Below, piece by piece: positions 8,939 through 17,547 of a stretch of DNA of 64,000 bases. Position numbers and translations under genes: made by a program. Source of the DNA: Gammaproteobacteria bacterium (lineage in GTDB: Bacteria > Pseudomonadota > Gammaproteobacteria > Burkholderiales > Rhodocyclaceae). The stretch is from positions 62,001-126,000 of the forward strand of contig JAHJEO010000017.1 of the NCBI GenBank assembly GCA_018825305.1, given 5' to 3'. How positions within the stretch are numbered: position 1 is the first letter of the stretch; the number at the start of each line of letters is the position of its first letter. The notes beneath the pieces are model-generated. The model was not told the origin of the DNA and did no database searches. It worked only from the letters and a program-made list of their open reading frames with translations.

Positions 8939-11900
8939 CGCTGCCCGAGCTTTCCATCAAGCGCCACGTCCTGGCGTGGATGGCCTCGGCGGTGCTGGTG
9001 CTGTTCGGCATCATCGCCTTCGAGCGCATCGGCATGGACCGCTACCCCTACATTGAGTTTCCGGTGGTTTCGATCACCACGGTGCTCAAGGGCGCCAATC
9101 CGGACATCGTCGACTCGTCCGTCACCAACGTCATCGAAACCTCGGTGAATTCGGTGCCGGGCATCGAGCATATCCAGTCCACCTCCTCGCCCGGCGTATC
9201 GAACATCGCCATCACCTTCTCCCTCGAAAAGAAGGTGGACGTCGCCTTCAACGAGGTGCAATCCAAGGTTAACCAGGCGCTGCGCCGCCTGCCCCGGGAC
9301 ACCGACCCACCGGTCGTCGCCAAGGTCGAGACCAACGCCCAGCCCATCATGTGGCTGGCGCTGCAGGGCGACCGCACGCAGCAGCAGCTCAACCAGTACG
9401 CCATCAACGTCCTCAAGAAGCGGCTGGAGACCATCGACGGCGTCGGCGAAGTGCGCATCGGCGGCCGCCGCGACCGCACCATCCGCGTGAACCTGCTGCC
9501 GGACCGCATGGCGGCCCTGGGCGTGACCGCGCAGGACATCAACACCGCCTTCGCCACCGAACACGTGCAGATGGCGGGTGGTTTCGTCGTCGGCCAGAAG
9601 ACCGAGAGCCTGGTCAAGCTCGACCTCGAATTCCACAGCATCGACAGCCTCGCCGACATGGTCATCGGCTACCGGGCGGGTTCGCAGATCCGCCTCAAGG
9701 ATGTCGCCGAGATGGAAGACGGGCTGGTCGACAACCGCCAGCTCGCCCGCTTCAACGGCGAGACCACGGTGGGCCTGGGCATCGTCAAGATCGCCAACAC
9801 CAACACGGTCGAGACCGTCGAAAAAATCAAGGCGCGGCTCGAAAACGAACTGCGGCCGCAACTGCCGCCGGGGCTGCGCATTACCGTCGTGTCCAATGAT
9901 GCGGTCTTCATCCTCGAAATCGTCAACGCGCTGAAGCAACACCTGATCGAAGGCACCCTGCTCGCCGCGCTGGTGGTCTGGTTCTTCCTGCGTTCGCTGC
10001 GCTCCACCCTGATCATCGCGCTGGCCATCCCGGTGTCGCTGATGGGCGCCATCGCCGTGATCTACTTCTTCGGCTTCACCCTCAACTCGCTCACCATGCT
10101 GGCGCTGCTGCTGCTGATCGGCGTGGTGGTGGACGACGCCATCGTCGTGCTCGAGAACATATTCAGGCATCGCGAGGAAATCGACCCCGACCCGGTGGCG
10201 GCGGCCGTGAATGGCAGCAAGGAAGTGGTGTTCGCGGTCATCGCCGCCACGGCCGCGCTGGTCTCGATCTTCGCGCCGGTGATCTTCCTTTCCGGCATCA
10301 TCGGCCAGTTCTTCCGCTCCTTCGCCGTGGTGGTCACCTTCGGCGTCATCGTCTCGCTGTTCGTCTCGCTGACGCTCACCCCCATGCTGTGCTCGCGCTA
10401 CCTCACGGTGGAAAAACAGCACGGCCGCATCTACCACGCCCTCGACCGCTTCTTCGCCCGCCTCGACTGGCTCTACGTGCATGCGCTGGGCTGGGCGCTG
10501 GCCCGCCGCTGGACGGTGGTGGCACTCACCATCGCCATCGTCGCTTCCTCGTCCTTCTTCTTCATCAACATCGGCAAGGCCTTCGCCCCCGAGCAGGACG
10601 AGGGGCGCTTCCTCGTCTTCCTGCGGGCGCCGCTCGGATCCTCCATCGACTACACCGACGGCAAGCTGCGCGAAGTCGAGGCGCTGCTCAAGACCCACAA
10701 GGAGATCGTCACCGAGTTCGCGCTCATCGGCCTGGGCAGCGCCGGCCAGGTCAACCAGGGCACCGTGGTGGTGCGCATGGCGCCGCGCGAAGAGCGCCGC
10801 CGCAGCCAGCAGGAAGTGCTGGCTGCGCTGCGCAAGGACCTCGCCAGCGTCGCCGGCGTGCGCGCCTTCGCCGCGCCCTACCCCATCGTCCAGGGCCAGC
10901 GCGGCGACCCGCTGCAGTTCGTGCTGTCCGGCAGCAACATGCAGGAAGTCGGTCGCCTGTCGCGCGAGCTGCAGGGCAGGCTCGCGACCGAGCCTGGCAT
11001 CGGTCGCATCGACACCGACCTGCAGCTCGACCTGCCGCAACTGGTGTTCCAGCCCGACCGCCTGCGCATCGCGGCCTCCAACCTCGCCACCACCGACGTC
11101 GCGCTCGCCATCAACATGCTCACCGGCGGCATCGACATCGCCAAGTACAACGACGAGCCGGGCGACGGCCAGCGTTACGACATCCGCGTCAAGGCGCGCG
11201 AGGGCGAATTCACCCAGCCGTCCGACCTCTCCAAGATCTTCGTCCGCTCCAGGGATGGCAAGATGGTGCGCCTCGACTCCGTGGCCAGCTTCAAGGAGTC
11301 GCTCGGCCCCGCGGTAATCGGCCGCTTCGACCTGCAATACGCCACCACCTTCTACGCCAGCCCGACCATGGCGCTGGGCGACGCCGTCGCCAAAGTCAGG
11401 GCCGCCAGCGCCGACCTGCCGACCGGCTACCAGGTCAAGCTCATCGGCCAGGCCGAGGAATTCCAGAAGACCATGACCTACATGGTATTCACCTTCGTCC
11501 TCGCCTTCGTCCTGCTCTACATGGTGCTGGCGAGCCAGTTCAACAGCTTTTTGCAACCGCTGATAGTCATGCTGGCGCAGCCGCTGGCCATCGTCGGCGG
11601 CGTTGCCGCGCTGTGGCTGTTCAACCAGTCGCTCAACATCTACTCGATGATCGGCCTGGTCCTGCTGGTCGGCCTCGTCGCCAAGAACTCCATCCTGCTG
11701 GTCGACCTCACCAACCAGCGCCGCAGCCAGGGCATGGCGGTCGACGCCGCGCTGAAGAACGCCTGCCCCGTCCGCATGCGGCCGGTGCTGATGACCTCGG
11801 CCACCATCATCCTCGCCCTCTTTCCCGCCGCGCTGGGCCTGGGCGCCGGATCCGAAACCAACCAGCCGCTTTCCATCGCCGTCATCGGCGGCATGATCTC

Positions 11901-11982
11901 CTCGACGCTGCTGACGCTGGTGGTGGTGCCATCGGTCTATTCGCTGATCGAGGGCTGGCGGGAGCGACGGGCGGGGGCTTGA
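8935..11982 (+). CDS. RND-family efflux transporter permease (HAE1-like)
   Basis: Inner-membrane proton-driven pump subunit of the AcrB/MexF superfamily, 1015 residues, the usual size. Visible features are the first transmembrane helix near residue 12, the porter domain motif FPVVSITTVLKGA, the TM4 acidic pair in IGVVVDDAIVVLEN (proton relay) near residue 400, and the matching second-half region LVGLVAKNSILLVDL near residue 910. It is coupled to the adaptor gene by an ATGA overlap. Export of drugs, dyes or organic compounds is possible; the sequence does not say which. The stop codon is followed at once by two copies of the dispersed motif. Confidence 0.95.
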   Translation: MTLPELSIKRHVLAWMASAVLVLFGIIAFERIGMDRYPYIEFPVVSITTVLKGANPDIVDSSVTNVIETSVNSVPGIEHIQSTSSPGVSNIAITFSLEKKVDVAFNEVQSKVNQALRRLPRDTDPPVVAKVETNAQPIMWLALQGDRTQQQLNQYAINVLKKRLETIDGVGEVRIGGRRDRTIRVNLLPDRMAALGVTAQDINTAFATEHVQMAGGFVVGQKTESLVKLDLEFHSIDSLADMVIGYRAGSQIRLKDVAEMEDGLVDNRQLARFNGETTVGLGIVKIANTNTVETVEKIKARLENELRPQLPPGLRITVVSNDAVFILEIVNALKQHLIEGTLLAALVVWFFLRSLRSTLIIALAIPVSLMGAIAVIYFFGFTLNSLTMLALLLLIGVVVDDAIVVLENIFRHREEIDPDPVAAAVNGSKEVVFAVIAATAALVSIFAPVIFLSGIIGQFFRSFAVVVTFGVIVSLFVSLTLTPMLCSRYLTVEKQHGRIYHALDRFFARLDWLYVHALGWALARRWTVVALTIAIVASSSFFFINIGKAFAPEQDEGRFLVFLRAPLGSSIDYTDGKLREVEALLKTHKEIVTEFALIGLGSAGQVNQGTVVVRMAPREERRRSQQEVLAALRKDLASVAGVRAFAAPYPIVQGQRGDPLQFVLSGSNMQEVGRLSRELQGRLATEPGIGRIDTDLQLDLPQLVFQPDRLRIAASNLATTDVALAINMLTGGIDIAKYNDEPGDGQRYDIRVKAREGEFTQPSDLSKIFVRSRDGKMVRLDSVASFKESLGPAVIGRFDLQYATTFYASPTMALGDAVAKVRAASADLPTGYQVKLIGQAEEFQKTMTYMVFTFVLAFVLLYMVLASQFNSFLQPLIVMLAQPLAIVGGVAALWLFNQSLNIYSMIGLVLLVGLVAKNSILLVDLTNQRRSQGMAVDAALKNACPVRMRPVLMTSATIILALFPAALGLGAGSETNQPLSIAVIGGMISSTLLTLVVVPSVYSLIEGWRERRAGA

Positions 11983-11983
11983 T

Positions 11984-12009
11984 CACCGTGTCGCTAGCGC
12001 CAGTTTTCT
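11984..12009 (-). repeat. Dispersed 25-bp motif, degenerate copy 2
   Basis: CACCGTGTCGCTAGCGCC followed by AGTTTTCT aligns with the minus-strand consensus with one gap and several substitutions. It forms a near-tandem pair with the next copy, 42 bases away and in the same orientation. Confidence 0.55.
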
Positions 12010-12025
12010 AGATTGATTGACACTT

Positions 12026-12050
12026 GCCGTGTCGCCAGCGCCGAGTTTTT
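12026..12050 (-). repeat. Dispersed 25-bp motif, copy 3 (intergenic)
   Basis: Two mismatches to the consensus. It is a non-coding copy just after the RND permease gene. Confidence 0.8.
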
Positions 12051-12297
12051 GGCACTGGATGACTGCGAACGGCCCTGAAGAGCCAGTCAGGATTTCAGGC
12101 CCACCGTCGGAAATGCAGCGGTTGCCGTCATTCGCTGGCATGAATTGGCCCGGCTCCGAAGGGCGGTTACGGAGTCGATCAGTCATACGGACTGACCACC
12201 CATCGGCAGGTCGGCGGCCAAAGGAGCCTTTTGATACTCCCAAGCTTTAGGCCAATCTCCGATTCTGGCCTGCCAACCGAATCTGGCTCTCCTCAGG

Positions 12298-12942
12298 TTA
12301 GCGCGCCTTCTGATTCAGGGCTGCCCGGTATGGCCCATCTGGAATTGCGTTGGGGCCTATGACGAAAACCTGCCTGTTGGCTTGCTGTGCCAAAGGCATA
12401 TAGTTCGGGGCTGCGCGTGCTATAGCAGCACTCACTAATGTCGTGAGGAGTTGTGCTAGAGGCGAACCGGAAGAGTTGTTGTCTGGCTGCCATTGCATAT
12501 GCTTCACTTCGCTCCATATCTTGGTGCCATCCCGGCTGAACATGTGGTACTCGAACTCAACTGTTACCTGAGTGGCTATCACAACGTACTTTGCGTCCCA
12601 GCGATTGATTGTTACGTAAAGCACGGCGTCGGCGTCGAATAGTTTGGCGAGAGTAGCGGGGGGCTGACTGTGGACGCGATCAGCCTCATAGAAGCCCTCC
12701 TGTTCGAGAACCATCTTGGTAGTATTGACGGGAAATACGTAATACCCTTTCTCTGCCAAAGGCACAGGCACAGTGGTTAAGACATAGTTCGGCGCGTCAA
12801 CGTCGAGAGATTTGTTTACCATTGGCACAATCAGAATGGAGCGCGGTGCAGCCGCCTGGAATGCGCTCATATCTGTTTTGACCGGTTGCGCCACACAGCC
12901 CGATAGCACCACCGCCGCCAAAGCCCCAATTGCACTTCTCAT
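12298..12942 (-). CDS. GNA1162/DUF799 family lipoprotein
   Basis: Predicted outer-membrane lipoprotein of 214 residues related to the meningococcal antigen GNA1162 (DUF799). The lipobox is LSGC with Cys16. The mature part has the family features SILIVPMVNKS near the N-terminus and DADAVLYVTINRWDAKY near the middle, an alpha/beta fold resembling TolB-N. In other Gram-negatives this gene follows CsgG-like and DUF4810 genes, as here, and the three are thought to form an envelope complex; the function is not established. It overlaps the DUF4810 gene by 4 bases. Confidence 0.88.
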   Translation of the reverse strand: MRSAIGALAAVVLSGCVAQPVKTDMSAFQAAAPRSILIVPMVNKSLDVDAPNYVLTTVPVPLAEKGYYVFPVNTTKMVLEQEGFYEADRVHSQPPATLAKLFDADAVLYVTINRWDAKYVVIATQVTVEFEYHMFSRDGTKIWSEVKHMQWQPDNNSSGSPLAQLLTTLVSAAIARAAPNYMPLAQQANRQVFVIGPNAIPDGPYRAALNQKAR

Positions 12943-13313
12943 TGCTTCACCTCTGCCATTGCTTGGCGTCGCTTTTCGAGATTACGAGTCATCGCATCCA
13001 TCAGCCCCTTACTTTCTGGCCACGTATTCCGCTCATTTGTATACATTGCAATTGCTTTATCTGACGAACCCGCCTGCAAATAGAGCGTCCCCAACTCTGC
13101 ATAGAGTCCGGGAGGTACCTTCTGCTTTTTGCCTTCGAGTTCGGCAATATGCGTTTCAAGACCGATACGCATAGCCTCCATCTTGGTCGGGTCTTTGTAG
13201 CCAGCATAGAGCATCGGCTCGTACTGGCCCCAGTCGTACATTGAAGGAGACGCGCAGCCACCAAGAATCGCTGTAGCCAGAGACGATATGCTGAGTGCAG
13301 TAACAAGTTTCAT
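12939..13313 (-). CDS. DUF4810 domain lipoprotein
   Basis: Small lipoprotein of 124 residues with lipobox LGGC (Cys20), followed by YDWGQYEPMLYAGYKDP, typical of DUF4810 proteins, and a short TPR-like helical hairpin (LYAELGTLYLQAGSSDKAIAM). The start at 13313 is chosen because it begins the signal peptide exactly; the longer ORF adds 13 non-hydrophobic residues. It lies seven bases after the upstream lipoprotein gene and overlaps the GNA1162 gene (ATGA). It is the middle member of the conserved CsgG/DUF4810/GNA1162 set. Confidence 0.88.
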   Translation of the reverse strand: MKLVTALSISSLATAILGGCASPSMYDWGQYEPMLYAGYKDPTKMEAMRIGLETHIAELEGKKQKVPPGLYAELGTLYLQAGSSDKAIAMYTNERNTWPESKGLMDAMTRNLEKRRQAMAEVKQ

Positions 13314-13320
13314 CTCTGGC

Positions 13321-13653
13321 TCACTTAATAATGAAGGATCGATTGACCCCATCGCCTAGATAGATCTTCTCGTCGAGCAACACGGCATCACCAGACATCA
13401 CTTTCAAGACATGCGATCCCGGCAGGACTCGGACCGCAGCGAAGCCGTCCAAGTAGTCCCCAACGGCACCCATGTCTAGTCCATCGACAATCACGCGCCC
13501 TGCTCGCGCTTTCTCGCCATCAGCCTTAAAGGAAATTTGCGGACGCATGTCCGCGACGCTACGCTTTTCCGTAGGCATCTGAACGCATCCTGTCGCGACA
13601 ATCGCGGTGCCGAGCACAACTGCTACGGCTATTGACGACTTAAGTCCGCTCAT
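13321..13653 (-). CDS. Small lipoprotein of unknown function in the CsgG operon
   Basis: I do not recognise a named family. The 110-residue product has a lipoprotein signal (ATGC, Cys23) and a mature domain of alternating beta strands. RVIVDGLDMGAVGDY and VRVLPGSHVLKV resemble PEGA-like domains, in which a small beta sandwich presents a 'G.H.L.V' strand. It overlaps the CsgG-like gene by 4 bases and precedes DUF4810. It is an extra member relative to the usual three-gene set, so a role in the same envelope complex is inferred. Confidence 0.75.
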   Translation of the reverse strand: MSGLKSSIAVAVVLGTAIVATGCVQMPTEKRSVADMRPQISFKADGEKARAGRVIVDGLDMGAVGDYLDGFAAVRVLPGSHVLKVMSGDAVLLDEKIYLGDGVNRSFIIK

Positions 13654-14654
13654 TGCTTTCCGCCTTCAAAACGTACCACCAACTGTTCGGCTCTTTGGTT
13701 CCCGAGCGTCCCACTGACCAGTGAAGCAATCGATCCCTCGTTTAGTTCGGTGTCGCCAAACGTGGAATCGACACGTATTTGGGCAACTACTCGCCCTGGC
13801 AACGTAATCTCGGCACCAGTCTGGGCGGACTTAACTTTGTCGCCCTGTGTCTGGACCGAGAAAAGCATGCCGGGCTTGATCCCCTGGCTTCGACCGCCAC
13901 CAATGAATACTTGTCCAGCATCTATACGCAAAATGTAGGTCTGCCAAGGGCGGCTACTCATTTCTGTCGAGAGTCGATGGATTGCCTCTGATACCGCTTG
14001 GCTAATTGCAGCGTCGTTTAGAGTGCCGTCGTAGGCTGCCTGCGAACCGAATCCAAATGTCGATCCCGTCTCTGAGGATGCCTCGCCCGCGCCCGATGTG
14101 GCAAAGAACGCATGACCTGTGTTGACATCAACCACGCGCACATCCACTTTCGCGAACGCAACCTGCTTCTTGGTCGCTGACGCAAAGCCAGTTTCTCCTT
14201 GCGTCTTTCGGCCAAACTCCGTCAGTGATCCGATAAGAAGAACATCGACGCCGATTAGGTTGAGCTTTGTGTCGGTTAGCTTTCCTTCAGCCTGAATTCT
14301 TGTAATGTCGGGACGCTCAAAAACGAGATATGCGCCAGACTCAGTTAAGGCTTTGCTCATTAAGTCGGTGACTTGCTTGCCCAACGGATCATCATGCTTG
14401 TCGCGCAGCAAAGAGCGCCCGTAATTCGTCTCGTTGGTGATTCTACCTAGAGCAATTTTGCGCTTTAGCGCAGGCACGACGGGGACCTGTGCCACCATGG
14501 CTTTCTGGGCCGCTTTTTGAGCAGCAATGGGCTGGGGTGCCTCCTTCTGAACGACAGGCGGTGCCTGAGTCGCGCAGCCAGAGAAAACAATTCCAGTTAG
14601 AGCCACAATTGTTGCTGAGGAAGCATGCTTGATGCGAAAAAGTGTTTTGGTCAT
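13650..14654 (-). CDS. CsgG-like outer-membrane lipoprotein (curli-type assembly/transport family)
   Basis: CsgG forms the outer-membrane pore for curli subunits; relatives outside curli operons have less clear roles. The 334-residue product has a lipobox FSGC (Cys27), a Pro/Ala/Gln linker, and the CsgG domain (KIALGRITNETNYGRSLL, ALTESGAYLVFERPDI, VDVLLIGSLTEFGR, VAFAKVDVRVVDVNTGHAFF). A C-terminal extension after residue ~240 may be a small beta domain. The start at 14654 is preferred because it opens the signal peptide; the longer ORF adds 13 residues. No csgA, csgB or csgE-like gene is nearby, so a curli role is not supported. Confidence 0.86.
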   Translation of the reverse strand: MTKTLFRIKHASSATIVALTGIVFSGCATQAPPVVQKEAPQPIAAQKAAQKAMVAQVPVVPALKRKIALGRITNETNYGRSLLRDKHDDPLGKQVTDLMSKALTESGAYLVFERPDITRIQAEGKLTDTKLNLIGVDVLLIGSLTEFGRKTQGETGFASATKKQVAFAKVDVRVVDVNTGHAFFATSGAGEASSETGSTFGFGSQAAYDGTLNDAAISQAVSEAIHRLSTEMSSRPWQTYILRIDAGQVFIGGGRSQGIKPGMLFSVQTQGDKVKSAQTGAEITLPGRVVAQIRVDSTFGDTELNEGSIASLVSGTLGNQRAEQLVVRFEGGKQ

Positions 14655-14741
14655 ATCGATAACTCTGGTTGCGATAGGAGCAACAGGTGACATTCAATCG
14701 AATTCGGTACTTGAACGCACGCGCTTACGCCGAGTGTGGTG

Positions 14742-14768
14742 AAAAAAACGGCAGGCCGCTAGGCCCAC
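14742..14768 (-). terminator. Possible terminator after the outer-membrane barrel gene
   Basis: On the minus strand GGGCCTAGCGGCC and CGGCCTGCCG are followed by seven T residues. The stems are short, so termination is plausible but uncertain. Confidence 0.4.
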
Positions 14769-14805
14769 CATTTATACGAAGAAAGTAATGGGCCGGAGAC
14801 GTAGC

Positions 14806-15468
14806 CTAGAACTTAAACGTCAGTCCCACACTAAACAGATCAATGCTGCCTTCGCCAGTCTTGTTCGTATCGCCAACCTTGTTAAACCGCTCAACCTCCA
14901 TCCGAAAGGCTATTTGCTTGGACATGGCTGTTTCCCAGCCAACCCCGTAGAGCACGCCAGTATTGGTCGAGTCAGTACCGGTAGAAAGAGAACCACCGGG
15001 GCCAGTTACGGAAGCTGAAAGGTCAGTAGAAGCACTATAAGCACCTAGCTTGGCATAGAGTCGATTTGATGGATCAAGCTTCCCACCTAGCAACACACTC
15101 CCAAACCCGACCTGATTTTTTTGAGTTAAGCGCCATGTGGTCACGACTCCCGTCGTAATAGTGTTCGCCGTTGACTCCCCGAGGTTTGCATAACCTACCT
15201 CTGCGCCAATGTTGTCGTTGAACCATGCACCGATAGATCCTTTGAAACCGACGTCCGTTGCATCCTGAGTCGTTGAAGCAACGATCAAAATCCCTGGATT
15301 TGCAATCGCGACCGAGTCCGCAACAAGATTGCTAATGCTCTGTCTGTAGTCGCTGTAGCGGGAGGCGCCGAGTGATCCGGAAATAAACCACTCCGGGCCT
15401 GCTGCAGATGCGTAGCTGCTACCCAAGAAGAGAACTGAAAAAGCCCCTAACTGAAAAAATCGCCTCAT
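14806..15468 (-). CDS. Outer-membrane beta-barrel protein
   Basis: The 220-residue product has a Sec signal peptide ending in SSYASA-A and a barrel of amphipathic strands with repeated turn motifs (FISGSLGASRY, GSIGAWFNDNIGAEVGY, GSVLLGGKL, YGVGWETAM). It ends in the terminal Phe (SVGLTFKF) recognised by the BAM machinery. This matches the small OmpA-barrel-like family. The start at 15468 has AAGGGGGA eight bases upstream and begins the signal peptide, unlike the longer ORF. It lies 151 bases upstream of the CsgG-like operon on the same strand. The role is unknown. Confidence 0.82.
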   Translation of the reverse strand: MRRFFQLGAFSVLFLGSSYASAAGPEWFISGSLGASRYSDYRQSISNLVADSVAIANPGILIVASTTQDATDVGFKGSIGAWFNDNIGAEVGYANLGESTANTITTGVVTTWRLTQKNQVGFGSVLLGGKLDPSNRLYAKLGAYSASTDLSASVTGPGGSLSTGTDSTNTGVLYGVGWETAMSKQIAFRMEVERFNKVGDTNKTGEGSIDLFSVGLTFKF

Positions 15469-15872
15469 GGCAAACATCCCCCTTGTTGTAAATCGATCTA
15501 CCGATGTCGCAAGAAGAAACCCCACCAAGGACATTGGAATGTTCTCACATTACCATGCTTTGGTCATGGCCGTATGACATTTTCAATTGCGCCAAACGCA
15601 GCTATCTAGAAAGTAGTAGAGCAAAGCGCGCACTGAATCGGCTCAGTTTAAGTAGAAACCTTCAAACCAGGCATTGAGCCAACATCATCATGGGTGGGCG
15701 CCTCAGATCTGCGATCTGGCTCCTTAGGCCGACTTGCGGGATTTGGCCCAAGGGCAGATTTCAGAGTGCCCCCGCCACCGGGTATGCCGTTGTCAGCAGG
15801 CCGGATTCAGTCTGAAGCACTCGTTCTGAATTTGAAGGCCACCGTCTCGTGATGGCCGCAAACAGTCGCATG

Positions 15873-15897
15873 GAAAAGTCGGCGCTGGCGGGACGGC
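15873..15897 (+). repeat. Dispersed 25-bp motif, copy 4 (intergenic)
   Basis: Two mismatches to the consensus. It is non-coding, just before the GC-rich repetitive element. Confidence 0.8.
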
Positions 15898-15934
15898 GAT
15901 GGATGTTGGGCTGGGCACGGTTTTCCTTCCCATC

Positions 15935-16225
15935 TGCCCCGCCGAGCGGAGGGCTGTCGTGCCGGGGGTGTCCGGCTTCGATGTCTGAGCCGCAGGCGAG
16001 TTTCGAAGCCGGCCGGTACGGCAGTCCGTAGCGAGGGCAGCCCGCAGGGCCGGGGCAGCGGGGCGCGTTTCTTTGGTTTCTTTCTTGTCGCGCAACAAGA
16101 AAGAAACTCGCCCGCCGGGGCGAGTCCCGGCAAACGGCAATCAACGCAAAAAGTTATGCGTAGCGGTATCCCCTCGGACGGCGCTGGCGACGCCCCGAAG
16201 AAAGCCCGCTGGGGCCACACCGAAA
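15935..16225. repeat. GC-rich intergenic repetitive element with long hairpin
   Basis: The stretch contains several internal palindromic blocks and a perfect 12-bp inverted repeat (TTTCTTTCTTGT at 16077-16088, complement at 16095-16106, six-base loop). From general knowledge, similar 'GTTTCTTTGGTTTC / hairpin / AAGAAAC' sequences are scattered between genes in many betaproteobacterial genomes. The boundaries given are approximate. On the minus strand it lies downstream of the PCu(A)C gene and could act as a transcription or RNA-decay barrier. Confidence 0.5.
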
Positions 16226-16231
16226 CCATCC

Positions 16232-16669
16232 CTACCGCAACGGCCTCACTTCAGCCATCGTCTCGACGCTCTCGCGCTTTCCGCCGGCCAGTTCGAAGTC
16301 GAGCCGGATCGGTATGCGGGTGCCCTGCACCAGCTGTTCCTTCAGGTCATAGAGCATGAGGTGATAGCCGCTGGGCGTCAGCGCCACGGGTTTGCCGGCA
16401 GGCAGCGGCAGCCTCCGCACGGCGCGCATTTTCATCATGTCGCCTTCCATGCGCATTTCGTGCAACTCGACATTGCCGGCCACGGGGCTGCTGGCGCCGA
16501 CCAGCGTCGCGCCCTGCGCGCTTTTCAATTCCATGTAGGCGCCGCTGACCTTGAGCAGGCGGATGGTCGCACGGGTCCACGGCGTATTGACCTCGACGTC
16601 GGCCGCCTGCGCGGCAGCGGCGAGCCACGGCAGGATCAACAACAAGCGAAGCATTCCTGTCAGTCTCAT
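16232..16669 (-). CDS. Copper chaperone PCu(A)C
   Basis: Periplasmic Cu(I) chaperone that supplies copper to the CuA centre of cytochrome c oxidase. The 145-residue product has a signal peptide (LLLILPWLAAAAQA) and the copper motif spread through the cupredoxin-like domain: VELHEMRMEGDMMKMR in the first half and GYHLMLYDL in the second, giving the H-x-M and H-x-M pairs of the family. It overlaps the AEC transporter gene by 4 bases. A functional link to the oxidase operon at 41-49 kb is likely although the loci are separate. Confidence 0.92.
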   Translation of the reverse strand: MRLTGMLRLLLILPWLAAAAQAADVEVNTPWTRATIRLLKVSGAYMELKSAQGATLVGASSPVAGNVELHEMRMEGDMMKMRAVRRLPLPAGKPVALTPSGYHLMLYDLKEQLVQGTRIPIRLDFELAGGKRESVETMAEVRPLR

Positions 16670-17541
16670 TGCAGTTTTAGCGCCAGTGCCAGCGAAACGA
16701 AGAACAGGGCAGAGATGTTTCCGATCATCACGATCGACGCCACTTTTTCAGGCTCCTGCCCGTAGCGCTCGGCGAACATGAAGTTTAGCACCGCCGGCGG
16801 CAGCGCCCCGAACAGGAACAGCACCTCCTGCTCGCGCGACGACAGGCCGGCAAGCGCGCCATAGGCCCAGGCAATCGCCATCCCCGCCAGCGGCGTCGCC
16901 ACCGCGCCGACGAGGCCAATGCGCCAGGCCGCGAACGGCGCCGCCGTCAGCCGCACGCCGAGCGCAAAGAGCATGAGGCCGATCGATACGTCGCCCATCA
17001 TCTTCACGGCGGTCATCAGCGGCGGCCACACCGCGACTTCGGCAAGGCTGACGCCGACGCCGGCCAAGCCGGCCGCCAGCACCGGCACGCGCCACAGCGT
17101 GGCGAGTCGCGCCTTGTGGTCGAGCAGCCAGTTGCCGTAGGAAAAATGCAGCAGGTTCTCGACCAGCAGCAATACCACCGCCGCCGGCAGCGCCGCCTCG
17201 CCGAAGGCCAGCACCAACAGTGGCAGGCCCATGTTGCCGGCGTTCTTGAACATCATCGGCGGCAGCAACGTCTTCGGCTGATAGCCGAGCAGGCGCGCCA
17301 GCGGCCAGCCGAGCAGGCCCGAGCCGAGCACCACCACGGCACCGCCCAGCGCCAGACCGGCGTAATCCGAAAGCTGGAAGGACTTGCCGGCGAGCGCGGC
17401 GAACACCAGCGCCGGAACGAAGACGTCGATGTTGACCTGGTTGGCCGCGATCATGTCGGGCCGATGGCGACGGCCATAGAAATAGCCCGCCAGCACGATG
17501 GCGAGGATCGGGAAAACAATGCCGGCGATGCGCAACAACAT
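16666..17541 (-). CDS. AEC-family transporter (auxin efflux carrier type)
   Basis: Inner-membrane carrier of 291 residues with about ten hydrophobic segments. It shows the inverted repeat architecture of the AEC family: N-terminal VFPILAIVLAGYFYGRRH, mid-region KTLLPPMMFKNAGNMGLPLLVLAFGEAALPAAVVL (conserved NxGxxGLPL) and C-terminal GALPPAVLNFMFAERY. Bacterial members export or import small organic acids; the substrate here is unknown. It follows hslU by six bases and overlaps the copper chaperone gene. Confidence 0.9.
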   Translation of the reverse strand: MLLRIAGIVFPILAIVLAGYFYGRRHRPDMIAANQVNIDVFVPALVFAALAGKSFQLSDYAGLALGGAVVVLGSGLLGWPLARLLGYQPKTLLPPMMFKNAGNMGLPLLVLAFGEAALPAAVVLLLVENLLHFSYGNWLLDHKARLATLWRVPVLAAGLAGVGVSLAEVAVWPPLMTAVKMMGDVSIGLMLFALGVRLTAAPFAAWRIGLVGAVATPLAGMAIAWAYGALAGLSSREQEVLFLFGALPPAVLNFMFAERYGQEPEKVASIVMIGNISALFFVSLALALKLQ

Positions 17542-17547
17542 CGCCAG

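Larger units (their letters stand above)
11983..12297. other. Intergenic border between efflux operon and lipoprotein island
   Basis: This 315-base gap between convergent genes starts with a degenerate and a good copy of the dispersed 25-bp motif. I see no convincing gene, terminator or transposon end in the remainder. It looks like decayed non-coding sequence and marks the change from high-GC sequence to the more AT-rich block that follows. Confidence 0.5.
15469..16231. other. 763-base gap without a gene
   Basis: The first ~130 bases upstream of the barrel gene are AT-rich and should hold its promoter; a small inverted repeat GTCAT-N6-ATGAC occurs at 15563-15578. Near 15873 lies a dispersed-motif copy. 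From about 15935 the sequence turns into a GC-rich repetitive element with a strong hairpin at 16077-16106. Short ORFs here overlap one another in several frames and show no signal peptide, domain or ribosome-binding site, so I call none. Confidence 0.6.

Noticed and set aside
8311-11556. 1081-codon open frame antisense to the RND permease
   Set aside because: It mirrors the codon structure of a clearly conserved transporter; the His/Asp/Gly/Arg-rich translation has no domain. It is a shadow frame of GC-rich coding sequence.
15535-16228. Short ORFs in the 15.5-16.2 kb gap
   Set aside because: Several overlapping frames of 60-140 codons exist, but they are Arg/Pro/Ser-rich, lack ribosome-binding sites and lie in repetitive sequence.
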